A model generated the notes under the pieces. That model had not been told where the DNA came from and made no database searches. It worked only from the letters and a program-made list of their open reading frames with translations. The position numbers and the translations under genes were made by a program. DNA of 45,460 nucleotides from Clostridiales bacterium. GTDB taxonomy: Bacteria > Bacillota > Clostridia > TANB77 > SIG350. The stretch is from the NCBI GenBank assembly GCA_015056545.1, contig SVGE01000008.1, positions 1 through 45,460 on the forward strand. Direction: 5' to 3'. Below, one piece after another: positions 9,195 to 18,274 of this stretch; position 1 is the stretch's first letter; each line of letters opens with the position of its first letter.

Positions 9195-10139
9195 ATGGCA
9201 TATAATTTAAAAGAAAATTTAAAAAAGAAAAATCGTTTAACAAATGGTCATAGAATGTGTGCTGGTTGTGGTGCTCCTGTTGTTGTTAATGCAGTTTTAA
9301 GAGCATTAAAAGAAGAAGACCATGCAGTTATTTCAAGTGCAACTGGATGTTTAGAAGTTTCAACTTTTATTTATCCATATACAGCATGGGAAGATTCATT
9401 TGTACATACTGCTTTTGAAAACTCAGCTGCTACATTATCTGGTGTTGAAGCAGCATACAAAGCTATGAAAAAAACTGGTAAGCTGCCAGCTGATAAAAAC
9501 ACAAAATTCATCGCATTTGGTGGAGATGGTGGTACTTATGATATAGGTCTTCAATCTTTATCTGGTGCTATGGAAAGAGGCCATGATATGGTTTATGTTT
9601 GTTATGACAATGGTGCATATATGAATACAGGTATTCAAAGATCATCAGCTACACCTAAATATGCTGATACTACAACTTCTCCAGCTGGAAAAGTTATACC
9701 TGGTAAACAGCAATCTAGAAAGGATTTAGCATTAATTATGGCAAATCATCACTTACCATATGTTGCACAAACAGCTATTACTCAAAACTTTAAAGATATT
9801 CATGAAAAAGCTGAAAAAGCTATATATACAGAAGGAGCTTGTTTCTTAAATGTATTAACTCCTTGCCCAACTGGTTGGGTTTATGATACAAGCGAATTAT
9901 TACAAATTAGTAAATTAGCTGTAGATACTTGTTACTGGCCATTATATGAAATAGACCATGGTAAATTAACTATTACATATAAACCTGCTAACAAATTACC
10001 TGTTGAAGAATTCTTGAAAAAGCAAAAAAGATTTAAACATTTATTCAAACCAGGTAATGAATGGATGATAGAAGACATCCAAAGAGAAGTAGACGAAAGA
10101 TGGGAAGAATTATTAAAACTTGAAGAAATGAGTAAATAA
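9195..10139 (+). CDS. porB: Pyruvate:ferredoxin oxidoreductase, beta subunit
   Basis: 314 residues. The TPP diphosphate-binding motif is GGDGGTYDIGLQSLSGAMER followed by YDNGAYMNTG. Cluster cysteines are seen in MCAGCGAP, SATGCLEV and a later Cys in TPCPTGWV, the pattern of the separate beta subunit. AGGAGGG overlaps the porA stop, so the gene is coupled to porA. A strong bidirectional terminator follows. With pflB just upstream the cell has two pyruvate-cleaving routes, one giving formate and the other reduced ferredoxin. Confidence 0.95.
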   Translation: MAYNLKENLKKKNRLTNGHRMCAGCGAPVVVNAVLRALKEEDHAVISSATGCLEVSTFIYPYTAWEDSFVHTAFENSAATLSGVEAAYKAMKKTGKLPADKNTKFIAFGGDGGTYDIGLQSLSGAMERGHDMVYVCYDNGAYMNTGIQRSSATPKYADTTTSPAGKVIPGKQQSRKDLALIMANHHLPYVAQTAITQNFKDIHEKAEKAIYTEGACFLNVLTPCPTGWVYDTSELLQISKLAVDTCYWPLYEIDHGKLTITYKPANKLPVEEFLKKQKRFKHLFKPGNEWMIEDIQREVDERWEELLKLEEMSK

Positions 10140-10145
10140 TTTTAA

Positions 10146-10175
10146 AGCTCTTATACATTAATTTGTATAAGAGCT
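10146..10175 (+). terminator. Bidirectional terminator after porB
   Basis: An 11-base stem AGCTCTTATAC/GTATAAGAGCT with an 8-base loop, followed by CTTTTTT. A-rich sequence on the other side lets it also serve the converging minus-strand gene that ends at 10181. Confidence 0.85.
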
Positions 10176-10180
10176 CTTTT

Positions 10181-10936
10181 TTAATAAAACATATCTTCTA
10201 AATCTGATTTTGGTTGTTCATTTTTAGGTTTGTTTTCGGACTTATTTGTTTTTTCATTTTCTTTTGTTTTATCTTTAACATATGTATCGAGTTCATTAAT
10301 AACTTCTGTCGCAATTTTATCATAAGAAGATAAATACATCTTTTTTGTATTATCATTTAAAGTTTGTTGTAGCATTTGATATATGCTTCCTTTTAATGTT
10401 CTTTCCATTCTTGACTTAATATCTGCAAATTTATCATATGCAAGAGGATCATTATCATTTTGCCTTAATATATGACCTTTAACATCTGCTAATATACCAT
10501 CAATACCCTCATTATATTGCCATTCAAAATCAAAAGCTTTATTTGCACTGTCTTTATGATAATCCTTATTATCTTCTGCTTTTCTTTTTGTATAATCTAG
10601 TTCATCTTTTTCTACATTTTCATCTAGAAGGCAATAATCTCTTATTGTATTACCTAAAATCATTTGCCCATCTTCCATATTGGGTTGCATTTTTTTACTT
10701 AAAATATTATATTTCATCATACCCAATTGATTTGAAATTAAATCTCTAATAGTTCCTTCATTAAAATTTCTAATTCTTCCTTCTTGTAATTCTTCACAAA
10801 ACATTCGAGTTGCCTTTTCTTTTAAAGCTGAACATAATTTATCATAATCTTGATTAATTCTATTAGCAGTATCTTTGCTCCACTCATTTATTAACCTTTT
10901 TAATTCTTCTACTTTTTCTGCACTTATCATATCCAT
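10181..10936 (-). CDS. Uncharacterised helical cytoplasmic protein
   Basis: 251 residues from the ATG at 10936, chosen because AAGGAG lies nine bases upstream; an upstream in-frame extension overlaps the promoter. I do not recognise it. No signal peptide or membrane segment is visible. The protein is strongly charged and probably alpha-helical, with a long helical N-terminal half and a Lys/Glu/Asn-rich C-terminal tail (about residues 220-245) ending in SDLEDMFY. It stands alone behind a perfect consensus promoter. The tail looks like a flexible linker ending in a short acidic-aromatic peptide, which may be a docking motif (inference). Confidence 0.7.
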   Translation of the reverse strand: MDMISAEKVEELKRLINEWSKDTANRINQDYDKLCSALKEKATRMFCEELQEGRIRNFNEGTIRDLISNQLGMMKYNILSKKMQPNMEDGQMILGNTIRDYCLLDENVEKDELDYTKRKAEDNKDYHKDSANKAFDFEWQYNEGIDGILADVKGHILRQNDNDPLAYDKFADIKSRMERTLKGSIYQMLQQTLNDNTKKMYLSSYDKIATEVINELDTYVKDKTKENEKTNKSENKPKNEQPKSDLEDMFY

Positions 10937-10966
10937 ATTTCTCATCTCCTTAGTATATCTATATAA

Positions 10967-10995
10967 ATTATACAATTTAATATATTTGTTGTCAA
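10967..10995 (-). promoter_or_regulatory. Perfect consensus promoter of the unknown gene
   Basis: On the minus strand TTGACA (10990-10995), 17 bases, TATAAT (10967-10972). It lies just downstream of the ypeB terminator, so this gene is transcribed independently of ypeB. Confidence 0.85.
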
Positions 10996-11002
10996 ACAAA
11001 AA

Positions 11003-11024
11003 GAATGCTATATTGTTAGCATTC
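11003..11024 (-). terminator. Terminator containing the ypeB stop codon
   Basis: Minus-strand stem GAATGCTA/TAGCATTC with a six-base loop, followed by TTTTTG. The TAG stop codon of ypeB (11008-11010) is part of the hairpin. Confidence 0.75.
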
Positions 11025-12423
11025 CATTTTCATCATCAATTAATATATATATGTTTTCTTCTTTTCCGTTTTCAGCATTAATATATATTAAATATGTTGT
11101 GTCTTCAACAATTCCTTTAAATTCATAACATAATAGTTCTGTTTTCCAATCTGTTGGAATTATACATTGTCTTTCTGAAATGATTTGAACTAATGGGCTT
11201 ATTTTTTCTCTTGCCTCATTTATACTTAAACTTGATTTTTTATTACTTCTATCATGATGATTATATAAATACCCATTTGCTTCCATACCAACTACTTCTC
11301 CATTATCTAAAGCTATTTTTAGTTTAATTAAATCTGTATACATTATTATATCATTTTCAGTATATGCATAGTTTATTATTACTGAACCATTTTCATTCAT
11401 ATGATATGTTTCTATCATATTATTATATCCAATTTTATTTAAATATTCTCTTCCCTTTTGTTTTGCCTCTTCAATAGATATTGTTTCCACGCCATAATCT
11501 CTATTATATGTCATACATAAAATATCTCCACCTTTTTTGGTAATACTAATATTTAAATAATTATCTCCTAACTGCTCATGTGAAAGTAGAATATCAAAAT
11601 TATAAGCTTCAATTGTACCATTTCCTAAACCATTGCTTTTTATTTCTTTTACTGTTGCTTCATCTATAAATGTATATATTTTTTGTTTTGCTTCTTCTTC
11701 TGTAACTTCATTATCTTTAAGCCCCTGTGGAACTGTTTGTGTAATATGGTCTGAAAATGCCCCATCATAAATTATTCCTGAATAATCTTGCAAATTATTA
11801 TTTACATTATCCATAAAACCTACTTTAACAGTTTGATTTTCCAGGTTATAGTTTCCTTTTTTTAATATATCATTCCAAGAAAAAGTATCTGCTTGCAAGT
11901 CAGATGAAAGATTGCTTAATTCTTCCTTTAGTGTTTTAGAATAAGTATACATTTGCTTTAAATTATTTACTTGCTCTTCTGTTAAAGTTTCATTATTAGT
12001 ACATGCTCTAGACAAGGTATATGAATAATCACTTACTTGATTTAAATATTTATTTGTTTGTTCTAATAAATCGCCACTTACTGGAATTTGACTAATAGCA
12101 CTTTGAGCTAAATTTGCTTCTCTCCATATATCATTTAAAGTCTGTGTACTATACTCAGGAGTTGTAACAATCATTGCCTTAGACAATTTTGTTTCCACAT
12201 TTTCAACATAACCAACTAATTCATAAAAAGCCTGATTATATTGATTTTCCATTGCTTCCATATAGCTTTCTTGTGACTTATATGCATATAACCCTGTTAC
12301 AATTACAAGTGCTGTAAGAACATATATAATTGTTTTTAATTTTCTTTTTTCTCTATCCTTTTTCCTTATAATCTGTTTAATTCTCTTTTCATTTTTATCT
12401 TCATTTGATAAATTTATCTCCAT
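11008..12423 (-). CDS. ypeB: Germination protein YpeB
   Basis: 471 residues. One membrane segment at about 31-48 (TIIYVLTALVIVTGLYAY) is followed by the YpeB N-terminal helical domain and C-terminal PepSY-like beta repeats (for example SIEEAKQKGREYLNKIGY and SINEAREKISPLVQI). In Bacillus YpeB localises and stabilises the cortex-lytic enzyme SleB in the spore. Here sleB is not adjacent: upstream is the divergent glycosyltransferase and downstream an unrelated gene. Start supported by TGGAGG six bases upstream. In spore formers it is usually made in the forespore. Confidence 0.88.
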   Translation of the reverse strand: MEINLSNEDKNEKRIKQIIRKKDREKRKLKTIIYVLTALVIVTGLYAYKSQESYMEAMENQYNQAFYELVGYVENVETKLSKAMIVTTPEYSTQTLNDIWREANLAQSAISQIPVSGDLLEQTNKYLNQVSDYSYTLSRACTNNETLTEEQVNNLKQMYTYSKTLKEELSNLSSDLQADTFSWNDILKKGNYNLENQTVKVGFMDNVNNNLQDYSGIIYDGAFSDHITQTVPQGLKDNEVTEEEAKQKIYTFIDEATVKEIKSNGLGNGTIEAYNFDILLSHEQLGDNYLNISITKKGGDILCMTYNRDYGVETISIEEAKQKGREYLNKIGYNNMIETYHMNENGSVIINYAYTENDIIMYTDLIKLKIALDNGEVVGMEANGYLYNHHDRSNKKSSLSINEAREKISPLVQIISERQCIIPTDWKTELLCYEFKGIVEDTTYLIYINAENGKEENIYILIDDENGMLTI

Positions 12424-12473
12424 ACTTTCCCTCCATTTTTTCTATTTTTTTCATATATTATTATTATACATAT

Positions 12474-12502
12474 TTGTATTTTTATTCTTTTTTTGATATA
12501 AT
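12474..12502 (+). promoter_or_regulatory. Promoter of the glycosyltransferase gene
   Basis: TTGTAT (12474-12479), 17 bases, TATAAT (12497-12502). Transcription would start near 12509, ahead of the AAGGAG at 12526-12531. Confidence 0.65.
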
Positions 12503-12525
12503 ATTTTTGTTCTAAAAAGAATAGA

Positions 12526-12566
12526 AAGGAGAGTAATATTTTTAAAAAAATATTACAAATTAATAT
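12526..12566 (+). promoter_or_regulatory. Shine-Dalgarno separated from ATG by a hairpin
   Basis: AAGGAG (12526-12531) is the only good ribosome site but ends 35 bases before the ATG at 12567; an in-frame TAA at 12561 rules out an earlier start. Between them GTAATATTTTT and AAAAATATTAC (12533-12556) form a stem of nine or more bases. If folded, the effective distance shrinks to about 11 bases, within a usable range. Confidence 0.55.
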
Positions 12567-13691
12567 ATGAAAGTATTATTATTATATGCATCTTTTGGTG
12601 GTGGGCATTTCAAAGCTGCTGAAAGTTTAAAAGAATATTTTGAAGAGTATCATCCAGATTATGAATTAATGTTTTTGGATGCAATGAAATATACAAGTCC
12701 TGAAATTAATAATATAATTTTAAAATCTTATGTACAATTAGCTAAAAATATGCCTAAAGCATGGGGAAAAATATATAATTTATCTGATCAATATTCTAGT
12801 TTAACAGATTTTACAACACTTCTAAACAAAATTGTTGCAGGCAAATTCAAACAGCTAGTTTTAGATTTTAAACCAGATATAATTATATGTACACATCCTT
12901 TTGCAGTAGACATGTTATATACATTAAAAAAGAAAAATACTCTTAATGCTAAAATAGGGTTAGTACTTACAGATTATGCACCACATGCAATGTGGCTTAC
13001 ACAACCTAATACAGTTGATGCTTTTTTTGTAGCACATGAAGGTATGATAGATTTAATGGAGATTGAAAATATAGATACTAAAAAGGTTTATGCAACGGGA
13101 ATTCCAGTTTTAAAAGCTTTTCATACTGAATACGATAGAGTTGAATTACTTAAAGAATTTGGTTTAGAAGATAAATTCACTCTTCTATTTATCCCTGGTG
13201 GAGAATATGGAATGTCTAAAAATAGTAAAGTATTTAAAGATATTCTTCGTATACCAGATATACAAATAATTGCTGTAACGGGTAAAAATGAAAAATTAAA
13301 AAAGAAATTTGAAAAATTAGCTGGAGTTTCTAGTAAAAATATAAAAGTATTAGGCTATACAAATGATATTCCTAAATTATTACATATTTCTAATTTAATC
13401 ATATCTAAAACTGGTGGACTAACAACAACTGAAAGTATTGTATCACATACTCCTTTAGTTGTACTATCTCCTCTTCCAGGTCAAGAAGAGCACAATAGTA
13501 ATTATGTTATAAACAATGGATTAGGATATAGATTGTTTGAAAATTGTAACAAACTAGTTACATTAAAAAGTATTATATATAATAAAAAAAGATTAGAACA
13601 AATTAATGAAATGTGTAGCTTACTTGCTAAACCAAATGCAAGTAAAGATATATGTGAAAAAATGATAGAATTATCTAAAAATGTGGATTAA
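12567..13691 (+). CDS. Processive diacylglycerol glycosyltransferase (MGDG synthase family)
   Basis: 374 residues. The N-terminal domain has the MGDG-synthase signature LLLYASFGGGHFKAAESL and the C-terminal domain is GT28-like (PGGEYGMSK, then SKTGGLTTTES and PLPGQEEHN for nucleotide-sugar binding). Relatives such as UgtP of Bacillus transfer glucose from UDP-glucose to diacylglycerol to build glycolipids and the lipoteichoic-acid anchor at the membrane face. Sugar specificity cannot be told from sequence. The gene is alone, between its own promoter and a strong terminator, and has an unusual structured ribosome-binding region. Confidence 0.88.
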   Translation: MKVLLLYASFGGGHFKAAESLKEYFEEYHPDYELMFLDAMKYTSPEINNIILKSYVQLAKNMPKAWGKIYNLSDQYSSLTDFTTLLNKIVAGKFKQLVLDFKPDIIICTHPFAVDMLYTLKKKNTLNAKIGLVLTDYAPHAMWLTQPNTVDAFFVAHEGMIDLMEIENIDTKKVYATGIPVLKAFHTEYDRVELLKEFGLEDKFTLLFIPGGEYGMSKNSKVFKDILRIPDIQIIAVTGKNEKLKKKFEKLAGVSSKNIKVLGYTNDIPKLLHISNLIISKTGGLTTTESIVSHTPLVVLSPLPGQEEHNSNYVINNGLGYRLFENCNKLVTLKSIIYNKKRLEQINEMCSLLAKPNASKDICEKMIELSKNVD

Positions 13692-13704
13692 AAATATTAT
13701 ATAT

Positions 13705-13738
13705 AAAAATGAGTTTTAGAAATCTAAAACTCATTTTT
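13705..13738 (+). terminator. Bidirectional terminator between convergent genes
   Basis: Stem AAAAATGAGTTTTAGA/TCTAAAACTCATTTTT (16 bases, 2-base centre), with T-runs in both directions; it serves the glycosyltransferase and the leftward ferredoxin gene. Confidence 0.85.
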
Positions 13739-13753
13739 TATTCTATGTATTAA

Positions 13754-13918
13754 CTATTTTTCTATAGCTCCTACTGGACAACCTTGAGCACATGCTCCAC
13801 ATTCAATACATACATTTTCATCTATTTTGTAAGGTGCTCCTGATGCAATAGCTTCTACTGGACAAGTAGCTTGACATGCACCACAACCTATACAACTTTC
13901 ATTAATTTTATATGCCAT
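13754..13918 (-). CDS. Clostridial-type 2[4Fe-4S] ferredoxin
   Basis: 54 residues from the ATG at 13918, with AAAGGAGG seven bases upstream; the longer frame runs back into ricT. Two CX2CX2CX3CP motifs, CIGCGACQATCPVEAI and CIECGACAQGCPVGAI, fill the two halves of the protein, the classic small bacterial ferredoxin. It is a likely electron carrier for the pyruvate:ferredoxin oxidoreductase. It lies 19 bases after ricT and is the last gene of the lepB-holB-ricT run. Confidence 0.95.
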   Translation of the reverse strand: MAYKINESCIGCGACQATCPVEAIASGAPYKIDENVCIECGACAQGCPVGAIEK

Positions 13919-13937
13919 ATTTTTCACCTCCTTTAAA

Positions 13938-14783
13938 TTATTCCTCATTATTATTTTGTTCTGCATTTTTCTTAGGCTTAAACTCAATTTCAGATATATC
14001 ATATGTTTTATATGCTATATCTTCATTTGGTCTATTAAATTTTATTTTTAATTTATCTTGCAAAACAGCAATTTGAAGTACTGTTCCTTCTCCGTCAGGT
14101 GTTTTTACTTTTTGTCCAACCTTTGGAAAACTTTTTAATTTATCTTCATAAACATTTTGTTCAAATTTTAAACAACACATTAATTTTCCACACATTCCAG
14201 ATATTTTAGTAGGATTTAAAGATAATCCTTGGTCTTTTGCCATTTTTATTGAAACAGGTTCAAACTCATTTAAAAATGAATTACAACACAATCCTCTTCC
14301 ACAAACACCATTTTCACCTAACATTTTTACTTCATCTCTTGCACCAATTTGTCTTAGTTCAATTCTTGTTTTATATTGTGCAGCAATTACTTTAACAAAA
14401 TTTCTAAAATCTATTCTATCTTCTGCTGTAAAGTAAAATAATAGTTTGCTTCTATCAAATATATATTCACAGCTTATTAACTTCATATCTAACTCAAATT
14501 CTTTAACTTGCTCTTTAAAGAATTTTGTTGCCTCTTTTTCAATTTGTTGATTTTCTTCATTTTGTTTTTTATCTTCATTAGTAGCAATTCTTATAACTTT
14601 TTTAAGTTCACCACTAATCTCTTTTTCATCTACTTGTTTGTTGTCTAAAATAACTGTTGCGAATTCATTTCCTCTAACAGTATCAACTATTATGTTTTCT
14701 CCTTTTTTTAGCTGTAAACCATTAGGAGAAAAATAATACATCTTACAATTCCTGCGGAATTTAACTCCTACTATTTCTATCAT
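13938..14783 (-). CDS. ricT: RicT/YaaT, PSP1-domain iron-sulfur protein
   Basis: 281 residues with the PSP1 domain. The cysteine cluster GVCGRGLCCNSFL and SGMCGKLMCCLKFE is the hallmark of RicT. In Bacillus RicT (YaaT) works with RicA and RicF to stimulate Spo0F phosphorylation and RNase Y processing. It directly follows holB, the conserved holB-yaaT order; GGGAGG sits at the end of holB. The C-terminal tail is Asn/Glu-rich and probably disordered. Confidence 0.93.
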   Translation of the reverse strand: MIEIVGVKFRRNCKMYYFSPNGLQLKKGENIIVDTVRGNEFATVILDNKQVDEKEISGELKKVIRIATNEDKKQNEENQQIEKEATKFFKEQVKEFELDMKLISCEYIFDRSKLLFYFTAEDRIDFRNFVKVIAAQYKTRIELRQIGARDEVKMLGENGVCGRGLCCNSFLNEFEPVSIKMAKDQGLSLNPTKISGMCGKLMCCLKFEQNVYEDKLKSFPKVGQKVKTPDGEGTVLQIAVLQDKLKIKFNRPNEDIAYKTYDISEIEFKPKKNAEQNNNEE

Positions 14784-14784
14784 T

Positions 14785-15663
14785 TTATTCCTCCCATATA
14801 TGCATTATTAAATAGTCTATACATATATCAAAATTTATATTTCCATTTATATATTTTTTTGTTTGTTCAATAACTTTTATGTTATTTGAATATTTATTTA
14901 TTAATTCTATATTTTTTACATTGTTTACTATTTCATAATTTAATAATTTTATAAAATACTCTAATATCTCATTTATTTTTTCTTTATTTTCTACTAATAC
15001 ACTTGATAATTTGTTTAATTCAATTATATTAATATTTTGCTTTTTGATATATTCATTTATTAATATTATAACTTGTTTATTATCAATTATGCTATATATA
15101 TTTTTAATACTTCCATCAATCAAATACATTAATTTATCCTCTTGTATATCTATTTGTATTTGATTACTATTTATATATTGTTTTATTTCATCATTAGATA
15201 AATTAGAAAAATCTACTTTAGTAGCTCTAGACCTAATTGTATCTATTAATTCATAATATCTAGATGTTATTAATATTATAATACTAAAAGTTGATGGTTC
15301 TTCTAATGTTTTTAATAATGCATTTTGTGCTTGCGTAGTTACTTTTTCAGCATTATCTATTATATATACTTTATATTGTGATTGAACTGGCTTTATATTT
15401 ACATCAGAAATTAGTTCTCTTATTTGTTCAATTTTTATGCTGTTTTTTTCATCTTCACAAATATATTTAAAATCTGGATGATTATTATTGTCAAACATTA
15501 ATTCATCTTTTTCATTTTTGCACATTATTTTTTTAGCAAAATCAAAAGCTACTTTCTTTTTACCTATTCCCTCTGTTCCACTAAAAATATATGCATGTAA
15601 AAGATTATTTTCATTAATATTTTTCTCCAAATTATTAATTATATCAATATGCCCTATTATCAT
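14785..15663 (-). CDS. holB: DNA polymerase III delta-prime subunit
   Basis: 292 residues, AAA+ clamp-loader fold. A Walker A-like SGTEGIGKKKVA lies near residue 30, NAEKVTTQAQNALLKTLEEP is the conserved Walker-B region helix, and TIRSRATKVDF carries the SRC-like motif (here SRA). The zinc-binding cysteines of some HolB proteins are absent. The subunit helps load the sliding clamp at the replication fork. Start supported by AGGAGA six bases upstream. The gene lies 10 bases after lepB and touches ricT. Confidence 0.9.
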   Translation of the reverse strand: MIIGHIDIINNLEKNINENNLLHAYIFSGTEGIGKKKVAFDFAKKIMCKNEKDELMFDNNNHPDFKYICEDEKNSIKIEQIRELISDVNIKPVQSQYKVYIIDNAEKVTTQAQNALLKTLEEPSTFSIIILITSRYYELIDTIRSRATKVDFSNLSNDEIKQYINSNQIQIDIQEDKLMYLIDGSIKNIYSIIDNKQVIILINEYIKKQNINIIELNKLSSVLVENKEKINEILEYFIKLLNYEIVNNVKNIELINKYSNNIKVIEQTKKYINGNINFDICIDYLIMHIWEE

Positions 15664-15673
15664 TTATGTTCTC

Positions 15674-16372
15674 CTATTCTATTTTTCCAAAAACATCAAG
15701 AGGCCACATTCTAAATTTAACTTTACCTTCTATTTTATCCATTGGTATACATCCAAATTCTCTAGAATCTTTGCTTCCTGTTCTATTATCTCCCATTACA
15801 AATATTGTACCTTCTGGAACAGTTAAGTCATGGAAATTAGTTGCATATGTTTCTACGCCTTCTGTAATATATGGTTCAATATATTCTTCTCCATTTACAT
15901 ATACTTTTCCATCTTTTATTTCTATTTTATCTCCTGGAAGTCCTATTACTCTTTTTATATAACATATCTTCCCTATCTCAAAAAAATCCTTTATAAATCC
16001 TTCTACTGCTGTTTCATCATTATATATAGCTTTTGGATTAGCATTACTTTCTCCAATTGCATATGGTGCTTCAAATGTAATAATATCTCCTCTTTCTGGC
16101 ATACCATTAGTAACTCTTATTATTCTACTTAAAAATAATCTTTCATTTTCTTTTAATGTTGGATACATAGACGTTTGCTTAACCATTGTAGGTGTAAATA
16201 AGAAATACCTAATTAGTAATGCAACAATCATTGCAACAGCTATTGCATATATCCATTCTAATATCTCTTTTTTAAGATTAAATGGCTCTTTTTCCTTCTT
16301 TTTGTTTTCTTCAACTATTTCATTAACAGTTTCCTCAACTTGATTATTTATTTCATTAGTATCTTCACTCAT
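15674..16372 (-). CDS. lepB: Signal peptidase I
   Basis: 232 residues. A charged cytoplasmic N-terminus is followed by one membrane segment (about 38-60) and an extracellular catalytic domain. Ser68 lies in VKQTSMYPTL and Lys140 in YIKRVIGLPGD, the Ser/Lys dyad, and MGDNRTGSKDSREFG is the conserved box. It cleaves signal peptides of exported proteins, such as the C39-like peptidase here. Start supported by AGGAGG. Downstream follow holB and ricT. Confidence 0.95.
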   Translation of the reverse strand: MSEDTNEINNQVEETVNEIVEENKKKEKEPFNLKKEILEWIYAIAVAMIVALLIRYFLFTPTMVKQTSMYPTLKENERLFLSRIIRVTNGMPERGDIITFEAPYAIGESNANPKAIYNDETAVEGFIKDFFEIGKICYIKRVIGLPGDKIEIKDGKVYVNGEEYIEPYITEGVETYATNFHDLTVPEGTIFVMGDNRTGSKDSREFGCIPMDKIEGKVKFRMWPLDVFGKIE

Positions 16373-16490
16373 ATTTATCCTCCTATTATAATAAATAAAT
16401 ATTGTCTTTTTTGCAAAAAAATTTAAATCTTTCTTAAAGCATTAATATTTTATCACATATTAAATAATATTTCTATATTAATATTAAATT

Positions 16491-18248
16491 TTATTTATTT
16501 TTGTTTTTTTTATTCTTTTTTTCATTATTTAAATCTTTTACTGGCAGTCTAATAATAACTTCTGTACCTTTTTCAACTTCACTAGTAATATCTATACTTC
16601 CGTTATTTCTTTCAACTATTTCTTTGGCAATAGATAATCCCAAACCTGTTCCACCTTGCTGTCTAGAACGTGCTTTATCTACTCTATAAAATCTTTCAAA
16701 TACTCTATTTAAATCTTTTGCTGGTATTCCTATTCCATTATCTATTACTTTAATATATGCATGATTATATACAAAACCAACATATATTTTTATTTGACCA
16801 TAATCTGGTGTATATTTTATTGCATTGCTAATTACATTTAATACAACTTGTTCTATACCATCTTCATCAGCATAAATTTTTGGAACATCTGCTGTAACAT
16901 AACATTCAACTTCTTGTCCTCTTTTTTGTGCTTCAATACTAATTTTATCATATGTTCTTTTTACTAACTGTCCTAAATCAAATTCTTTTTTCTTATTTTG
17001 GTCTTTATTTATATCAAATTTAGATAATTGTAGTAAATCTCTTACTAATCTAGCCATTCTTTCTGCTTCTATTGATATTACATTTAAAAATCTATTTCTT
17101 CCTTCTTCATCCATTTCGTTTTCAATTAAAGCTTCTGAGTAACTTTTTATTGAAGTAATAGGTGTTTTTAATTCATGAGAAACATTTGCTACAAATTCTT
17201 TTCTCATATTATCTAGTTTAACTTGTTCTGTTATATCTTGAATTAAAACAATTACTCCACCAATAGTATCTTCTTCATCCTTATATGTTTCAAAAAACAT
17301 ATTTACATAACCATCATTAATATGTAATCTATGTTCTGATGTAGTCCAATCTTGCAAATATATAATCTTTTCAATATTTATATTTAATCCTAATTTTTTA
17401 AATATTTTATCAAACTCAGTTTCTTTTTCATCAACATCTAATAATCTTACTGCTGATGGATTTTTATATATTAAATTTCCAAAAGTATCAAAAGCCATTA
17501 CACCATCTGACATATGTAACAATATTGTCTCTGTTTGTGCCTTTTGGCTAGATATTTCTTGCAAATTATCATTTAATTTTTGAGCTAATATTTTAAATTT
17601 ATCTGCTAAATCATATATTTCATTACTAACTTTATTATTTGTAATATTTTTAATATTATCTGTTTTTCCTTCAATTATTTCATCTAGATTTTTAGTTAAT
17701 TTTTTTATTGGCTGCATAATGTTTTGTATTATTATAGATGAACAAATTAGTGTAATTGAAAGCAATATTAATATCATAATATACATCATAAGTTTATACT
17801 CTTTTAATTCTAATTCAATAAATGATTTATCTTGATTAATTAAAATATAATATTTAATATTTCCTTCTTTATCTTTTATTTCAGCTTTATATTCATATTT
17901 ATTATTTTTAACCAATTCATTTGTTTTTATTTCTTTTGTTTTCGAAATAATTTCTTGTTTTAAAGAATCATTTAATTCAATATTATTACTATATTGAATT
18001 AAATTCAAATTATTATCTAATATATATATATCTTTATCATTATTAAAATATTTTATAAAATTCACTTGTTCTTGATTATCAATTGCTTTTTCAAATTCAC
18101 TTTTTATATTATTAAATTCAGCAATTAAACTCTTTTCATAAATTTGTTCAATTTTAATATATGAAAAAACATTTGATATTATTAATATAACTGTTGATAT
18201 TATAAAAAATAATAAAATTATTTTTGGTTGTAATCTTCTTTTTCTCAT
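16491..18248 (-). CDS. walK: Sensor histidine kinase WalK-like
   Basis: 585 residues. Two membrane segments (about 10-30 and 154-176) flank an extracellular sensor of about 125 residues. HAMP (about 177-232), a PAS domain (about 240-340), HisKA with His358 in FVANVSHELKTPITSIKS, and HATPase with NAIKYTPDYGQI, DNGIGIP and GGTGLGLSIAKEI follow in order. This order matches WalK, which monitors cell-wall metabolism and phosphorylates WalR. yycH/yycI-type accessory genes are absent. The C-terminal Lys/Asn tail is low-complexity. A PhoR-type role is the main alternative. Confidence 0.85.
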   Translation of the reverse strand: MRKRRLQPKIILLFFIISTVILIISNVFSYIKIEQIYEKSLIAEFNNIKSEFEKAIDNQEQVNFIKYFNNDKDIYILDNNLNLIQYSNNIELNDSLKQEIISKTKEIKTNELVKNNKYEYKAEIKDKEGNIKYYILINQDKSFIELELKEYKLMMYIMILILLSITLICSSIIIQNIMQPIKKLTKNLDEIIEGKTDNIKNITNNKVSNEIYDLADKFKILAQKLNDNLQEISSQKAQTETILLHMSDGVMAFDTFGNLIYKNPSAVRLLDVDEKETEFDKIFKKLGLNINIEKIIYLQDWTTSEHRLHINDGYVNMFFETYKDEEDTIGGVIVLIQDITEQVKLDNMRKEFVANVSHELKTPITSIKSYSEALIENEMDEEGRNRFLNVISIEAERMARLVRDLLQLSKFDINKDQNKKKEFDLGQLVKRTYDKISIEAQKRGQEVECYVTADVPKIYADEDGIEQVVLNVISNAIKYTPDYGQIKIYVGFVYNHAYIKVIDNGIGIPAKDLNRVFERFYRVDKARSRQQGGTGLGLSIAKEIVERNNGSIDITSEVEKGTEVIIRLPVKDLNNEKKNKKNKNK

Positions 18249-18274
18249 ATTTAGCTCCCCTTATTTTGTAAAAT

